Assembly: GCA_000719695.1 (NCBI GenBank)
Contig: JOHN01000017.1
Span: forward strand, 62,001 to 126,000
Direction: 5' to 3'
DNA: 64,000 nt
From: Streptomyces sp. NRRL F-6131
GTDB lineage: Bacteria; Actinomycetota; Actinomycetes; Streptomycetales; Streptomycetaceae
Positions 32,797-43,031 of this stretch are shown here, in pieces. A program made the position numbers and the translations under genes. Below the pieces are notes generated by a model. It saw only the letters and a program-made list of their open reading frames with translations, searched no databases and had not been told where the DNA came from. Position 1 is the first letter of the stretch. Every line of letters begins with the position of its first letter.

Positions 32797-34245
32797 TCAG
32801 CGTACGCGCGCGGGGGTGGCCAGGTGCAAGCGGGTGAAGGCGAGCGCCTCGGCCAGATCGGCCTCGCGTTCGGCGGGCGACGCGGAGCGGCGGGTGTTGA
32901 CCTCCAGCACCACGTGGCCGTCGAAGCCGGTCCTGGCGAGGTGCTCCAGCAGCTCCGCGCAGGGCTGCTTGCCCCGGCCGGGGATGAGGTGCTCGTCCTT
33001 GCCGGAGCCGGAGCCGTCCGCCAGGTGGATGTGCGCGAGCCGGTCGCCCATCCGCTCGACCATGGCGAAGGCGTCCACCCGCGAGGTGGCGACGTGCGAC
33101 AGGTCGATGGTGAAGTGCCGGTACTCCTCCTCGGTGACGTCCCAGCCCGGCGCGTACGCCAGCATCTCGCGGTCCTTGTAGCGCCACGGGTACATGTTCT
33201 CGACGGCGAAGCGGACGTCCGTCTCCCCCGCCATCCGGTGGATGCCCTCGACGAACTCGCGGGCGTACTGCCGCTGCCAGCGGAACGGCGGATGGACGAC
33301 GACCGCGCTCGCGCCGAGCTTCTCGGCCGCCGCCCGGGCGCGGACCAGCTTGGTCCACGGGTCGGTGGTCCACACCCGCTGGGTGATCAGCAGGCAGGGC
33401 GCGTGCACGGCGAGGATCGGCATCCCGTGGGCGTCGGAGAGCCGGCGCAGCGCCTCGACGTCCTGGCTCACCGGGTCGTTCCAGACCATCACCTCGACGC
33501 CGTCGTAGCCGAGCTTGGCGGCGAGCTCGAAGGCGACCGCCGTGTTGGCCGGGTAGACCGAGGCGGTGGAGAGGACGACCTTGGTGTCCGGGATGTGCAG
33601 GGTCGGGTGCGGGGGCAGCACCAGGCGGTCGGTGGTGCGCAGCAGCGGCGGGCGACCGGCGGCCTGGCGGGCGGCCTTGACGGACTTCACCGACTGGACG
33701 GCGGCCTTGGCGGCGCCGGCCGCCCGGGCGGTGCGGGTGGTGCGGGCGGACTCGGCGGCGGGGGCGGCCGGCCCGGTGGAACCGGCAGGCTTGCCCGCCG
33801 TGGCTGCCTCGGTGGCCTTGGCCGTCCTGGCTGTTCTGGTCGCCTTGGCCGCCTTGGCCGCCTGGGCTGTCTTGGCCGCCCGGGCTGTCTTGGCGGCCTT
33901 GGTCGCCTTGGTGGCCTTGGTCGTCTTGGTGGCCTTGGTCGCTTCGCCGGCCTTCGCCGTCCGGCCGGCCGCTCGGGTCGCGGCCTTCCGGGCCGCCTTC
34001 TCGGCGACGCCGCCGGCCGCCTCCCGGGCCGCCCTGACGCCCTGGGCCGCCTTGCCGAGCGACCGGGTGCGGGCGGGTTCGGCGGGGTCCGCCGGACCGG
34101 TCGGGTCCGGGGTGACGCCCGGGTCGGTGCCGGGGGCCGGCCGCGGGGAGCGGCGGCCCGGGCGGCGCGGGACGTCCGGCCGCGGCTGCCCGTCCTCGGG
34201 CGCGCGGCCCTCCCGCGTCCCGTCCTCGCCCGCTGGTTGCGCCAC
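32797..34245 (-). CDS. Sugar-phosphate isomerase/epimerase (xylose-isomerase-like TIM barrel) with a histone-H1-like N-terminal tail
   Basis: 482 residues. Residues about 218-475 are an AP-endonuclease-2-type TIM barrel: [38 protein letters not shown]-type strand, FTIDLSH and [15 protein letters not shown], with the usual Glu/His/Asp metal ligands. Residues 57-200 are an Ala/Lys/Thr/Arg repeat ([18 protein letters not shown]) like the C-tail of histone H1. GTG 34245 has no ribosome binding site, but TACGCT lies 7 bases before it, which supports this long start. The reaction is unknown. It sits 76 bp after ppx. Confidence 0.85.
   Translation of the reverse strand: MAQPAGEDGTREGRAPEDGQPRPDVPRRPGRRSPRPAPGTDPGVTPDPTGPADPAEPARTRSLGKAAQGVRAAREAAGGVAEKAARKAATRAAGRTAKAGEATKATKTTKATKATKAAKTARAAKTAQAAKAAKATRTARTAKATEAATAGKPAGSTGPAAPAAESARTTRTARAAGAAKAAVQSVKSVKAARQAAGRPPLLRTTDRLVLPPHPTLHIPDTKVVLSTASVYPANTAVAFELAAKLGYDGVEVMVWNDPVSQDVEALRRLSDAHGMPILAVHAPCLLITQRVWTTDPWTKLVRARAAAEKLGASAVVVHPPFRWQRQYAREFVEGIHRMAGETDVRFAVENMYPWRYKDREMLAYAPGWDVTEEEYRHFTIDLSHVATSRVDAFAMVERMGDRLAHIHLADGSGSGKDEHLIPGRGKQPCAELLEHLARTGFDGHVVLEVNTRRSASPAEREADLAEALAFTRLHLATPARVR
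33784..33958. repeat. Low-complexity tandem coding repeat (Ala/Lys/Thr tail)
   Basis: Short units such as GCCTTGGTCGCCTTGG recur imperfectly with 9- to 15-base periods and encode K-A-T-K and K-A-A-K units of the isomerase tail. Likely length-variable between strains. Confidence 0.75.
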
Positions 34246-34252
34246 GGGAGAC

Positions 34253-34258
34253 AGCGTA
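34253..34258 (-). promoter_or_regulatory. -10 element TACGCT, likely leaderless isomerase transcript
   Basis: Minus strand. It ends 7 bases before GTG 34245. Confidence 0.5.
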
Positions 34259-34321
34259 AGCGGACCGCGCCCGGAACGGGGAGCCGGTCGGCGCCTGCCC
34301 GGCCGCCCGGCGGGCCCGGTG

Positions 34322-35284
34322 TCAGGGGGTGAGGACGGGCCGACGCCGGTCGGCGGAGCCGTCCATGGCGTCCAGTCGGCGCAGGATGATGCCCTCGCGC
34401 AGCGCCCAGGGACAGACGTCCAGCTCGTCGAGTCCGAACAGGTCCATCGCGGCGTCGGCCACCAGCGCGCCCGCGAGCAGCTGCTTGGCGCGCCCCTCGG
34501 AGACCCCGGGGATCTGCGCCCGTTCGGCGACGGTCATCGCGGAGAGCCGGGGCAGCCAGGCGGCGAGGTTGCTGCGGGTGAGCCGGCGGTCCGCGTACGG
34601 GCCGGCGTCGGCCGGGGCGGCGCCGGTCATCCGGGCGAGCTGCTTGAAGGTCTTGGAGGTGGCGACGGCGTGGTTCGGCACCCCGAGCCGGGAGATCTCC
34701 CCCACGACGGTGGCGATCTCGGCCCGGATGTGGCGTCTGAGCTCGCGCAGCTGCTCGGGGTCGGCGACGTCGCCGGGCAGCCAGCGGGCGGTCAGCCGAC
34801 CGGCGCCGAGCGGCAGCGAGCAGGCCGCGTCCGGCTGCTCGTCCAGGCCGCAGGCGATCTCCAGCGAGCCGCCGCCGATGTCGAGGTTGAGCAGCCGGCC
34901 GGAGGACCAGCCGAACCACCGACGGACCGCCAGGAAGGTGAGTCGGGCCTCGTCCTGGCCGGAGAGCACCCGCAGCTCGACGCCGGTCTCCTCGGCGACC
35001 CGGCGGAGCACCTCCTCCCCGTTGGCGGCCTCGCGCACCGCGGAGGTCGCGAAGGGCAGTATGTCGACCACGCCCTTGTCCTCGGCGACCCGCAGCGAGG
35101 AGGCGATCATGTCGATCAGCTTGTCGACGCCGGCCGCGCCGATCGCGCCCTCCCCGTCGAGGAGTTCGGCGAGCCGCAGTTCGGCCTTGTGGGAGTAGGC
35201 GGGCAGCGGGGCGGCGCCCGGATGGGCGTCCACCACGAGGAAGTGGACCGTGTTGGAACCTACGTCGAGCACACCGAGTCGCAT
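34322..35284 (-). CDS. Ppx/GppA-family exopolyphosphatase
   Basis: 320 residues: actin-like ATPase fold with [15 protein letters not shown] (phosphate 1) and [13 protein letters not shown] (phosphate 2). It splits phosphate from polyphosphate or converts pppGpp to ppGpp. It lacks the extra C-terminal domains of E. coli Ppx, as usual for the short actinobacterial form. ATG 35284 has TAGCGT 8 bases before and GGAG within that gap, so it could be leaderless or have a minimal leader. The isomerase gene follows 76 bp downstream. Confidence 0.93.
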   Translation of the reverse strand: MRLGVLDVGSNTVHFLVVDAHPGAAPLPAYSHKAELRLAELLDGEGAIGAAGVDKLIDMIASSLRVAEDKGVVDILPFATSAVREAANGEEVLRRVAEETGVELRVLSGQDEARLTFLAVRRWFGWSSGRLLNLDIGGGSLEIACGLDEQPDAACSLPLGAGRLTARWLPGDVADPEQLRELRRHIRAEIATVVGEISRLGVPNHAVATSKTFKQLARMTGAAPADAGPYADRRLTRSNLAAWLPRLSAMTVAERAQIPGVSEGRAKQLLAGALVADAAMDLFGLDELDVCPWALREGIILRRLDAMDGSADRRRPVLTP

Positions 35285-35292
35285 AACGCTCC

Positions 35293-35298
35293 ACGCTA
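35293..35298 (-). promoter_or_regulatory. -10 element TAGCGT upstream of ppx
   Basis: Minus strand. It ends 8 bases before ATG 35284. Confidence 0.4.
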
Positions 35299-35503
35299 CG
35301 CGATCCCGTGCCGGGGGAGACCGGTCGTGCCGGTGTTCGTGCTGGTCCGGGTGCTGATCGCGACTCCGGGCGGCCGACCGGGGCGGCTCCGCCGGGCGGT
35401 TCGAACGGCGTTGGGCCGGTGTTGTCCCGACGTTCACCGGGCCGGGCGGTGAACTCGTCGTAAACCCCGTGGCCACGGACGGTTCGCGGCCGCGCGAAGG
35501 CTC

Positions 35504-35509
35504 TACCCT
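35504..35509 (+). promoter_or_regulatory. -10 element TACCCT, likely leaderless transcript
   Basis: It ends 6 bases before GTG 35516. No ribosome binding site is present. Confidence 0.55.
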
Positions 35510-35515
35510 TGCCGG

Positions 35516-36478
35516 GTGGCAGCAGCAGAGACGTCCCAGCACAGCAGCACTTCCGAGAACGACCGGGCCGCGAAGGCCGACAAGAGCGACAGGGCCGACA
35601 AGGGCCGGAAGAACAAGGCGAAGGCCGGCGGTCCCGCCCCCGTCGACCTGGCGATGCCGACCCTGCGCTCCGAGCTCCGTCCCGAGGTCCCGCTCGACTT
35701 CCCGCGCGCCTGGGTGGAGTTCGCCGACCCCGACGACGAGGAGCAGGTCTTCCGCTGCGACCTGACCTGGCTGACCTCCCGCTGGTCGTGCATCTTCGGC
35801 CAGGGCTGCCACGGCATCCGCGAGGGCCGGGGCGAGTCCGACGGCTGCTGCACCCTGGGGGCGCACTACTCGGACGAGGACGACGAGAAGCGCGTCTCCG
35901 GCCACGCGGCCCGGCTCACCCCGGAGCTGTGGGAGAACCACGCGCACGGCACCGACGCCAAGGGCCGGCTCAAGCTCGACAGCGGCATCACCATGTTCGA
36001 CGAGGACGGCGACCGCCAGACCCGGCGGGTCGACGGCGCCTGCATCTTCGTCAACAGCCCCGGCTTCGCCGGCGGCGCGGGCTGCGCCCTGCACGCGCTG
36101 GCGCTCGCGGAGGGCCGCGAGCCGCTGGAGACCAAGCCGGACGTCTGCTGGCAGCTGCCGGTCCGCCGGACGTACGACTGGATCGACCGCCCGGACGACA
36201 CCCGCTACCTCCAGGTCACCATCGGCGAGTACGACCGCCGGGGCTGGGGCCCGGGCGGCCACGACCTGCACTGGTGGTGCACCGGCAGCCCGGAGGCCCA
36301 CCAGGGCGCCGACCCGGTGTTCGTCAGCTACCGTCCGGAGCTCACCGAGCTGATGGGCCGGGCCGCGTACCAGGTGCTGGCCGGTCTCTGCGAGGAGCGG
36401 ATCGCCACCAAGGGCGACCGGAAGGTGGCCCCGCACCCGGCCGACCCGGCGAAGCGGCCGAAGGCGCCGAAGAAGTAA
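35516..36478 (+). CDS. Conserved cysteine-rich cytoplasmic protein of unknown function
   Basis: 320 residues. A Lys/Asp/Ala-rich N-terminus (1-40) precedes the conserved part. Cysteines cluster: C81, C92, C98 and the pair C111-C112 ([29 protein letters not shown]). This resembles YkgJ/DUF3109-like metal or iron-sulfur binding proteins, but I cannot assign a family firmly. More single cysteines follow later. No signal peptide or membrane helix is seen. GTG 35516 fits a leaderless promoter. It converges with nuoD. Confidence 0.82.
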   Translation: MAAAETSQHSSTSENDRAAKADKSDRADKGRKNKAKAGGPAPVDLAMPTLRSELRPEVPLDFPRAWVEFADPDDEEQVFRCDLTWLTSRWSCIFGQGCHGIREGRGESDGCCTLGAHYSDEDDEKRVSGHAARLTPELWENHAHGTDAKGRLKLDSGITMFDEDGDRQTRRVDGACIFVNSPGFAGGAGCALHALALAEGREPLETKPDVCWQLPVRRTYDWIDRPDDTRYLQVTIGEYDRRGWGPGGHDLHWWCTGSPEAHQGADPVFVSYRPELTELMGRAAYQVLAGLCEERIATKGDRKVAPHPADPAKRPKAPKK

Positions 36479-36484
36479 CGGGAC

Positions 36485-36513
36485 GGGGGCGGGGGCGGCC
36501 CGTCCCCGCCCCC
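36485..36513. terminator. Bidirectional terminator
   Basis: GGGGGCGGGG (36485-36494) pairs with CCCCGCCCCC (36504-36513), loop of 9. It lies between two convergent genes. Confidence 0.7.
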
Positions 36514-36530
36514 CGCGGGTCTACGGGTGT

Positions 36531-37700
36531 CTACTTGTCGATGTCGCCGACGACGAAGAACATCGAGCCCAGGATCGCCACCATGTCCGCGACCAGCGTC
36601 CCCGGCAGCAGTTCGGTCAACGCCTGGATGTTGTTGAACGAGGCCGAGCGCAGCTTGAGCCGCCACGGCGTCTTGTCGCCGCGGGACACCAGGTAGTAGC
36701 CGTTGACGCCGAGCGGGTTCTCCGTCCAGGCGTAGGTGCTGCCCTCGGGGGCCTTGAGCACCTTGGGCAGCCGCAGGTTGACCGGCCCGGGGGCGAGGGT
36801 GGCCAGCTTGTCGAGGCAGGCGTCGGCGAGGTCGAGCGCGTTGACGGTCTGCTCCAGCAGGCACTCGAAGCGGGCCAGGCAGTCGCCCTCCTCGCGGGTG
36901 ACCACGGTCAGCACCTGCCGCAGCTCCTCGCTGCCGTACGCCAGGTAGGGCTCGTCGCGGCGCAGGTCGAGGTCCAGGCCGCTGGCCCGGGCGATCGGGC
37001 CGCTGACGCCGTACGCCTCGGCCTGCGCCCGGGTCAGGACGCCGACGCCGGCGGTGCGGGCGCGGAAGATCTCGTTGCCCAGCACCAGCTCCTCGAAGAC
37101 CGGCAGCTGGGAGCGGACCACGGCGACGGCGGCGCGGACCCGGCCGAGCCAGCCGGCCGGCAGGTCCTCCTTGAGGCCGCCGACCCGGTTGAACATGTAG
37201 TGCATCCGGCCGCCGGAGGCCTCCTCCAGCACGTGCTGGAGGTCCTCGCGGCCGGTGAAGGCGTGGAAGATCGGGGTGATCCCGCCCAGCTCCAGCGGGT
37301 AGGAGCCGAGGAACATCAGATGGTTGAGGACGCGGTTCAGCTCGGCGAGCAGGGTGCGGATCCACACCGCGCGCTCGGGCACCTCCATGCCGAGCATCCG
37401 CTCGACGCCGAGCACCACGCCCAGCTCGTTGGAGAACGCCGAGAGCCAGTCGTGCCGGTTGGCCAGCATGATGATCTGCCGGTAGTCCCGGGCCTCGAAG
37501 AGCTTCTCCGCGCCCCGGTGCATGTAGCCGATCACCGGCTCGGCGCTGACGATGCGCTCGCCGTCCAGCACCAGCCGCAGGCGCAGCACGCCGTGGGTCG
37601 CCGGGTGCTGCGGGCCGATGTTGAGCACCATGTCGGTGCTGTCCGCCGTGCCCGTGACGTTCTCGGCTCCCGCCCCGATGCCGACCGTGGTCTCCCTCAT
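36531..37700 (-). CDS. nuoD: NADH-quinone oxidoreductase subunit D (second, stand-alone copy)
   Basis: 389 residues. NuoD (49-kDa subunit) lines the quinone site of complex I. Visible: [28 protein letters not shown] with R62, NRHDWLSAF, and the C-terminal FFVVGDIDK. It is not inside a nuo operon here; streptomycetes have such an extra nuoD. Start: ATG 37700 overlaps the stop of the upstream methyltransferase gene as ATGA; an ATG at 37718 would overlap more. Whether it joins complex I or a separate hydrogenase-like complex is open. Confidence 0.92.
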   Translation of the reverse strand: MRETTVGIGAGAENVTGTADSTDMVLNIGPQHPATHGVLRLRLVLDGERIVSAEPVIGYMHRGAEKLFEARDYRQIIMLANRHDWLSAFSNELGVVLGVERMLGMEVPERAVWIRTLLAELNRVLNHLMFLGSYPLELGGITPIFHAFTGREDLQHVLEEASGGRMHYMFNRVGGLKEDLPAGWLGRVRAAVAVVRSQLPVFEELVLGNEIFRARTAGVGVLTRAQAEAYGVSGPIARASGLDLDLRRDEPYLAYGSEELRQVLTVVTREEGDCLARFECLLEQTVNALDLADACLDKLATLAPGPVNLRLPKVLKAPEGSTYAWTENPLGVNGYYLVSRGDKTPWRLKLRSASFNNIQALTELLPGTLVADMVAILGSMFFVVGDIDK

Positions 37701-38752
37701 GGGGTCAGAGTCTGCCATCCCGGGAGCGCCCCGAGGCTCGGCGGTACCGGCATGCGGACGGTCTGCGAGAGCCAGCCGAATCCGCCCAGGCCCGCCGGGT
37801 CGGTGAGCTCGGCGCCCTCACCGGCGCCGCCCAGCGCGCGCAGGTAGCCGGCCGGGTCGGTGGAGGCGAGGGCGAGCGGGGGCCGGGCCCCGCTGACGCC
37901 GAGCGCCCGCAGCGCCTCCCGCTGCGTCGTCCACAGGCTGTGGAGGGCGGGGACGGCGGCGGCGTCCAGCGCGACGTGCGCGGTGACGTCGCAGGAGCCG
38001 TCGGGCACCGGGGGCACCTCGCGGCCGGACCGGAAGCCGGTGCGGGTGGGGAACGGCGGGCGGCGCCCGGCGGTGTGCCCGTAGTCGACGGCGACGGCCA
38101 GCCCGCGCTCCAGCCCGGCCACCGCGTGCGCCCAGGCGGCGTCCCGCGGCGCCCCGAACTCGACGAAGTCCCCGGGTCGTTCGGCCGGCCACCAGCGGGC
38201 GGCCCAGTCGGCGTCGGCCGGGTCGACGGGCGCGCCGCGCCGCTCCTCGCCGGTCGCGGGGTCCACCTCCAGGTAGCGGAGCCGCCCGTCCTCGTCGACC
38301 TCGCCGGTGTCCAGCGGCACGTTGTCCAGCCACTCGTTGGCGAACAGCAGCCCGGTGACGCCGCGCGGCACCTCCGCCGTCCACTCCACCGCGGCCCAGC
38401 GCGGCTCCGTCCACAGCCCTGTGGACGGAGCCGCGGGCGGCGCGGCCGGGCGGGCGGCGAGCTCCACCGCCCACACCCGCAGCCGCTCCCCCACCGCCCC
38501 GGGCAGTTCGGCCAGCACTCCGGCGACCAGCTCGCCCCGGCCGGCCCCGACGTCCACGAACGCCAGCTCCTCCGGACGGCCGAGCGCGTCGTCGACCTCC
38601 AGCAGCAGCCGGGCGACCGCCCGGGCGAACAGCGGCGAGGCGTGCACCGAGGTCCGGAAGTGCCCGGCCGGGCCCTCCGGCCTGCGGTAGAAGCCACCGT
38701 CGGGGTCGTAGAGGGCACGCTCCGTGGCGGGCGCCCACCGCATCCAGCTCAT
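37697..38752 (-). CDS. NDUFAF7/MidA-type (DUF185) protein arginine methyltransferase
   Basis: 351 residues. SAM-binding [15 protein letters not shown], and the DUF185 marks [12 protein letters not shown] and AVDYGHT. The mitochondrial relative NDUFAF7 dimethylates an arginine of NDUFS2, the NuoD homologue, during complex I assembly. Here the gene is coupled to nuoD by a four-base ATGA overlap, so NuoD is the likely substrate. Start: ATG 38752 with TAGCGT 8 bases before and no clear ribosome binding site; an ATG three codons later is possible. Confidence 0.88.
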   Translation of the reverse strand: MSWMRWAPATERALYDPDGGFYRRPEGPAGHFRTSVHASPLFARAVARLLLEVDDALGRPEELAFVDVGAGRGELVAGVLAELPGAVGERLRVWAVELAARPAAPPAAPSTGLWTEPRWAAVEWTAEVPRGVTGLLFANEWLDNVPLDTGEVDEDGRLRYLEVDPATGEERRGAPVDPADADWAARWWPAERPGDFVEFGAPRDAAWAHAVAGLERGLAVAVDYGHTAGRRPPFPTRTGFRSGREVPPVPDGSCDVTAHVALDAAAVPALHSLWTTQREALRALGVSGARPPLALASTDPAGYLRALGGAGEGAELTDPAGLGGFGWLSQTVRMPVPPSLGALPGWQTLTP

Positions 38753-38760
38753 GGAGCGGG

Positions 38761-38766
38761 ACGCTA
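38761..38766 (-). promoter_or_regulatory. -10 element TAGCGT upstream of the methyltransferase-nuoD pair
   Basis: Minus strand. It ends 8 bases before ATG 38752. Confidence 0.4.
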
Positions 38767-38879
38767 CACACCCGGTCCGTACCCGCCCAATCCGTACGGC
38801 AGCCGTACGCCGGGCTCTCCGACCTAGGGAGTAGGACGGATCGCCCTCCCGGCGGACCTGGGCACGGTGCGCGACTGCC

Positions 38880-38885
38880 TACGCT
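38880..38885 (+). promoter_or_regulatory. -10 element TACGCT, likely leaderless kinase transcript
   Basis: It ends 6 bases before GTG 38892. Confidence 0.5.
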
Positions 38886-38891
38886 TGAGTC

Positions 38892-40121
38892 GTGCATCGA
38901 CTCAACGCCTGGCTCCGCCGTCACCCCATGGTGGTCGACTCCGTCTGGGCCGCGATGGTGCTCTTCCTCGGCGTACTGCCGGAGGACGGGACCGGAACCA
39001 GCGGCTGGCGACTGGGGGTCCACTACGTGGTCGCCCTCGTGCTGCCGCTGCTGATGGTGGTCCGCCGCCGGTTCCCCGACGCGACCGTGATCGCCGCGAC
39101 CCTGATCGGCCTCACCCAGGTCGCGCTCGACGTCAACCCGGCGATCTCCAGCATCGCCTATCTGGTGTTCGCCTACACGGGTGCCGCGTTCGGCCGGCCG
39201 TGGACGTCCCGGCTGGCGCTCACCGCCGGCCTGCTGGCCGGGCCGCTGGTGTTCTGGCGGCTCCACCCGATGAAGACCCAGATCAACGACCAGCGGGACG
39301 TCATCTACGCGGACTACTCCGTCCCCGAGTCACTGTTCTACATGGGTCTGATGACCACCCCGTTCATCCTCTGCTGGGCCTGGGGCCGGCTGACCCGGGT
39401 CCGTCGGGCGTACCTGGTGGAGCTGGAGGACCGCGCCGCGCGGCTGGAGCGGGAGCGCGACGCCCAGGCCAAGGTGGCGGTCGCCGCCGAGCGGGCCCGG
39501 ATCGCCCGCGAGCTGCACGACGTGGTCGCGCACAACGTCTCGGTGATGATCGTCCAGGCCGACGGCGCCGCCTACGTGCTGGACAACTCGCCCCAGCAGG
39601 CCAAGGAGGCGCTCGGCACCATCGCCTCCACCGGCCGCCAGGCGCTGGTCGAGATGCGCCGGCTGCTGGGCGTGCTGCGCACCTCCGACACCAAGGGCGA
39701 GGAGTACGTGCCGCAGCCGGGCGTCGAGGAGCTGCCGGAGCTGCTGGACCAGGTCCGCACGGCCGGCCTCCAGGTGGACTTCGCCACCTCGGGCGACCCG
39801 CGCGAGCTGCCGCGCGGTGTCGAGCTGACGGTCTACCGGATCGTCCAGGAGGCGCTCACCAACGTCCGCAAGCACGGCGGCCCCGATGTGCACGCCCGGG
39901 TCGCGGTCGACTTCGGCGAGCGCGAGCTGGCCGTCCTGATCGAGGACGACGGCCGCGGCAGCACCGACGAGCAGCTCGCCGCCGGCGGCACCGACGGCCA
40001 GGGGCACGGCCTGATCGGCATGCGCGAGCGGGTCGGCATGGTCAGCGGCAGCCTCGACGTCGGACCGCGCCCCGGCGGCGGCTTCCGGATCCGCGCCGTC
40101 CTGCCGCTCAAGGCCGCCTGA
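38892..40121 (+). CDS. Sensor histidine kinase (NarL-partner, HisKA_3 type)
   Basis: 409 residues. About five or six membrane helices (20-165), a coiled linker (175-200), the dimerisation/phosphorylation region ARELHDVVAHNVSVM with H209, and an HATPase domain (EALTNVRKHG, EDDGRGS, GHGLIGMRERV). It autophosphorylates and passes phosphate to the response regulator 49 bp downstream. The signal is unknown. GTG 38892 has a -10-like TACGCT 6 bases before it. Confidence 0.95.
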   Translation: MHRLNAWLRRHPMVVDSVWAAMVLFLGVLPEDGTGTSGWRLGVHYVVALVLPLLMVVRRRFPDATVIAATLIGLTQVALDVNPAISSIAYLVFAYTGAAFGRPWTSRLALTAGLLAGPLVFWRLHPMKTQINDQRDVIYADYSVPESLFYMGLMTTPFILCWAWGRLTRVRRAYLVELEDRAARLERERDAQAKVAVAAERARIARELHDVVAHNVSVMIVQADGAAYVLDNSPQQAKEALGTIASTGRQALVEMRRLLGVLRTSDTKGEEYVPQPGVEELPELLDQVRTAGLQVDFATSGDPRELPRGVELTVYRIVQEALTNVRKHGGPDVHARVAVDFGERELAVLIEDDGRGSTDEQLAAGGTDGQGHGLIGMRERVGMVSGSLDVGPRPGGGFRIRAVLPLKAA

Positions 40122-40170
40122 CCAGGGCACCCACCGACCACCGCCGTCCCCCACGACCTAGGAGCCACCC

Positions 40171-40863
40171 TTGACCATCCGCGTGATGCTGGTCGACGAC
40201 CAGGAGCTGCTGCGCACCGGTTTCCGGATGATCCTGCAGTCGCAGGGCGACATCGAGATCGCCGCCGAGGCCGGGGACGGCGCCCAGGCGGTGGAGAAGC
40301 TCCGGCACACGGCGGTGGACGTCATCCTCATGGACGTCCGGATGCCGCGGCTGGACGGCGTGCAGGCCACCCGGCAGATCTGCCTGGCCGAGGACGGCAG
40401 CCCGCTGCCGAACGCCCCGCACGTGCTGATCCTCACCACCTTCGACCTCGACGAGTACGCCTTCGCCGCGCTCAAGGCCGGGGCCAGCGGCTTCCTGCTC
40501 AAGGACGTGCCGCCGACCGAGCTGGTGGCCGCGATCCGGGCCGTCCACGGCGGGGACGCGGTGGTCGCGCCGACCACCACCCGCCGCATGATCGACCGCT
40601 TCGCCGAGGTGCTGCCCACGCCGCAGACCGGTCCGGGCGGCGCGAACACCCTGGGCCCGCTCACCGAGCGCGAGCGCGAGGTGTTCCTGCTGGTCGCGCA
40701 GGGGCTGTCGAACGGGGAGATCGCGGCCCGGCTGGTGCTGTCCGAGGCCACCGTGAAGACGCACGTCGGGCGGATCCTGGCCAAGCTGGGCCTGCGCGAC
40801 CGGGTCCAGGCGGTCGTCCTGGCCTACGAGGCGGGGCTGATCAGGGCCGGCGCCACCGACTGA
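40171..40863 (+). CDS. NarL/FixJ-family response regulator
   Basis: 230 residues. Receiver domain with VMLVDDQELLR and phosphoacceptor D55 in ILMDVRMPR, then a LuxR-type helix-turn-helix (LTEREREVFLLVAQGLSNGE, SEATVKTHVGRIL). It is phosphorylated by the adjacent kinase and acts as a transcription factor. Start: TTG 40171 with TAGGAG 7 bases upstream; the family sequence begins exactly there. Targets are unknown. A tandem repeat follows directly after the stop. Confidence 0.96.
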   Translation: MTIRVMLVDDQELLRTGFRMILQSQGDIEIAAEAGDGAQAVEKLRHTAVDVILMDVRMPRLDGVQATRQICLAEDGSPLPNAPHVLILTTFDLDEYAFAALKAGASGFLLKDVPPTELVAAIRAVHGGDAVVAPTTTRRMIDRFAEVLPTPQTGPGGANTLGPLTEREREVFLLVAQGLSNGEIAARLVLSEATVKTHVGRILAKLGLRDRVQAVVLAYEAGLIRAGATD

Positions 40864-40912
40864 CCCGGCCGCGCGCGCCCCGACCCGGCCGCGCGCGCCC
40901 CGACCCGGCCGC
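40862..40912. repeat. 20-bp tandem repeat, about 2.5 copies
   Basis: GACCCGGCCGCGCGCGCCCC at 40862-40881 and 40882-40901, then an 11-base third start. GACCCGGCCGC recurs again near 40927. It lies just past the response regulator stop. Confidence 0.85.
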
Positions 40913-41078
40913 TCGTCCTCCGGTCCCGACCCGGCCGCCATCCTGTCCCGACCTCGCCGCCCGTCCGGCCCCGGTCCGGAGCGAACCGCTCCACGGCCCC
41001 GGCCCCGCCCTTAGAATGGGCCGGTACGTCCGGTACCCGGCAGTGGACTGGAACGGAACCCTGGACAAAGGTGGACGC

Positions 41079-42035
41079 GTGAGTCCGTCCGACTTCGCCG
41101 ACCACGGCGAGTTCGCCCCGCTCGCCGACGGCCTCGGCGACCCGGCCGATCCCGGCAACCGCCCCGCCCGCCTCGCCGTCGGAGTGGTCGGCACCGGCCG
41201 GGTCGGCCCGGCGCTCGGCGCCGCCCTCCAGCTCGCCGGCCACACCGTGGTCGCCGCCTCCGGGGTGTCCACCGCCTCGCGCCGCCGGGCCGAGTCGCTG
41301 CTGCCGGGCGTCCGGATCGTCACCCCGCCGCAGGTGCTGGCCGCCGCGGACCTCGTCCTGCTCACCGTCCCCGACGACGCGCTGACCGACCTGGTCACCG
41401 GCCTCGCGGCCACCGGCGCCGTCCGCCCCGGCCAGCTGCTGGTGCACACCTCCGGCGCGCACGGCGTGGCCGTGCTGGAGCCCGCCACCCGGGCCGGCGC
41501 GCTGCCGCTCGCCCTGCACCCCGCGATGACCTTCACCGGCACCTCCGTCGACCTGGCCCGGCTGGCCGGCTGCCCGTTCGGGGTGACCGCCCCCGAGGAG
41601 CTGCGCCCGGTCGCCGAGGCGCTGGTGGTGGAGATGGGCGGCGAACCCGAGTGGGTGCCCGAGCACGTCCGCCCGATGTACCACACCGCCCTCGCGCACG
41701 GCGCCAACCACCTGGTCACCCTGGTCGCGCAGGCGATGGAGCTGCTGCGCACGGCCGGTGTCGCCGAGCCGGGGCGGATGCTCGGCCCGCTGCTCGGCGC
41801 CGCGCTCGACAACTCGCTGCGCTCCGGCGACGCGGCCCTCACCGGCCCGGTCGCCCGGGGCGACGCCGGCACCGTGCGCCGCCACCTGGCGCAGCTCAGT
41901 ACGGTGTCCCCGGACATCCCCGCCGCCTACCGGGCGATGGCCCGCGCCACCGCCCAGCGGGCCCTGGCCCACGGGACGATCGACGAAACGTCGGCGGCGG
42001 CGCTGCTGGACGTACTGAACGAGGAGAAGCAGTAA
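41079..42035 (+). CDS. Rossmann-like/DUF2520 oxidoreductase, possible ketopantoate reductase
   Basis: 318 residues. An N-terminal NAD(P)-binding fold with [17 protein letters not shown], then [14 protein letters not shown] and [10 protein letters not shown], typical of the Rossmann-like + DUF2520 pair. The C-terminal helical half has [17 protein letters not shown]. It sits directly before panC with a one-base overlap (TAATG), so a role in pantothenate synthesis, such as a PanE/PanG-like ketopantoate reductase, is a reasonable inference. GTG 41079 with AAAGGTGG upstream. Confidence 0.85.
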   Translation: MSPSDFADHGEFAPLADGLGDPADPGNRPARLAVGVVGTGRVGPALGAALQLAGHTVVAASGVSTASRRRAESLLPGVRIVTPPQVLAAADLVLLTVPDDALTDLVTGLAATGAVRPGQLLVHTSGAHGVAVLEPATRAGALPLALHPAMTFTGTSVDLARLAGCPFGVTAPEELRPVAEALVVEMGGEPEWVPEHVRPMYHTALAHGANHLVTLVAQAMELLRTAGVAEPGRMLGPLLGAALDNSLRSGDAALTGPVARGDAGTVRRHLAQLSTVSPDIPAAYRAMARATAQRALAHGTIDETSAAALLDVLNEEKQ

Positions 42036-42940
42036 TGGCACGCGGCAAGCAGCCGGGCAAGACCCAGCGCGCCCCGAAGGTCCACCGGGCCGTCGTGACG
42101 CACACCGTCGACGAGTTCGAGTCGGCGTTCTGGCCGGACGAGCAGCCGGTCGACAACGCGGTCGTGATGACGATGGGTGCCCTGCACGAAGGGCACGCCG
42201 CGCTGATCCGGGCCGCCCGCAAGCAGGTCGGCCGGGACGGCCGGGTCGCCGTCACGGTGTTCGTCAACCCGCTGCAGTTCGGCGCCGGCGAGGACCTGGA
42301 GCGCTACCCGCGCACCCTGGACGAGGACGTGCGGATCGCCGAGGCCAACGGCGCCGACGTGGTGTTCGCGCCGTCCGTCGACGAGGTCTACCCGAACGGC
42401 GAGCCGCAGGTGCGGCTGGCGGCCGGCCCGATGGGCGAGCGCTACGAGGGCGCCACCCGGCCCGGCCACTTCGACGGGGTGCTGACCGTCGTCGCCAAGC
42501 TGCTGCACATCACCGACCCGGACTTCGCCCTCTTCGGCGAGAAGGACGCCCAGCAGCTGGCGGTCGTCCGCCGGATGGTGGCCGACCTGGACTTCGACGT
42601 CGAGGTCGTCGGCGTGCCGACCGTCCGCGAGGAGGACGGCCTGGCGCTCTCCTCCCGCAACCGCTACCTCTCGGCGGAGGAGCGCGGCCACGCGCTGGCC
42701 CTGTCGGGAGCGCTGTTCGCCGGCCGCGACGTGGCCGCGCAGGGCCCGAAGGCCGTGCGCGAGGCCGCCGCGGCCGTCCTCGACACCGCCGAGGGTGTCG
42801 AACTCGACTACCTCGCCCTGATCGATCCGCACGACTTCACCGAGGCGCCGGACGACTTCCAGGGCGAGGCGGTGCTGGCCGTCGCCGCCAGGGTGGGTGC
42901 GACCCGCCTGATCGACAACGTCCGCATCATCGTCCGGTAG
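42035..42940 (+). CDS. panC: Pantothenate synthetase
   Basis: 301 residues. It joins pantoate and beta-alanine using ATP. Visible marks: [19 protein letters not shown] (HIGH-type), [36 protein letters not shown], and [11 protein letters not shown]. The ATG overlaps the previous stop by one base, with GAGGAG upstream, so translation is coupled. It forms a run with panD, which supplies beta-alanine. The N-terminal 20 residues are basic and extra compared with E. coli PanC. Confidence 0.95.
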   Translation: MARGKQPGKTQRAPKVHRAVVTHTVDEFESAFWPDEQPVDNAVVMTMGALHEGHAALIRAARKQVGRDGRVAVTVFVNPLQFGAGEDLERYPRTLDEDVRIAEANGADVVFAPSVDEVYPNGEPQVRLAAGPMGERYEGATRPGHFDGVLTVVAKLLHITDPDFALFGEKDAQQLAVVRRMVADLDFDVEVVGVPTVREEDGLALSSRNRYLSAEERGHALALSGALFAGRDVAAQGPKAVREAAAAVLDTAEGVELDYLALIDPHDFTEAPDDFQGEAVLAVAARVGATRLIDNVRIIVR

Positions 42941-43031
42941 CCGCGGCACCGGACCGCGACAGGCGCTCGCCCGCCGAGCGTCCGGCAGCAAGTACCCCCT
43001 AGGCATGCACTCACAGGAGGCGTGACCCGCG

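Noticed and set aside
37701..37718. Upstream ATG for nuoD at 37718
   Set aside because: The ATGA overlap at 37700 and the family start MRETTVG fit better.
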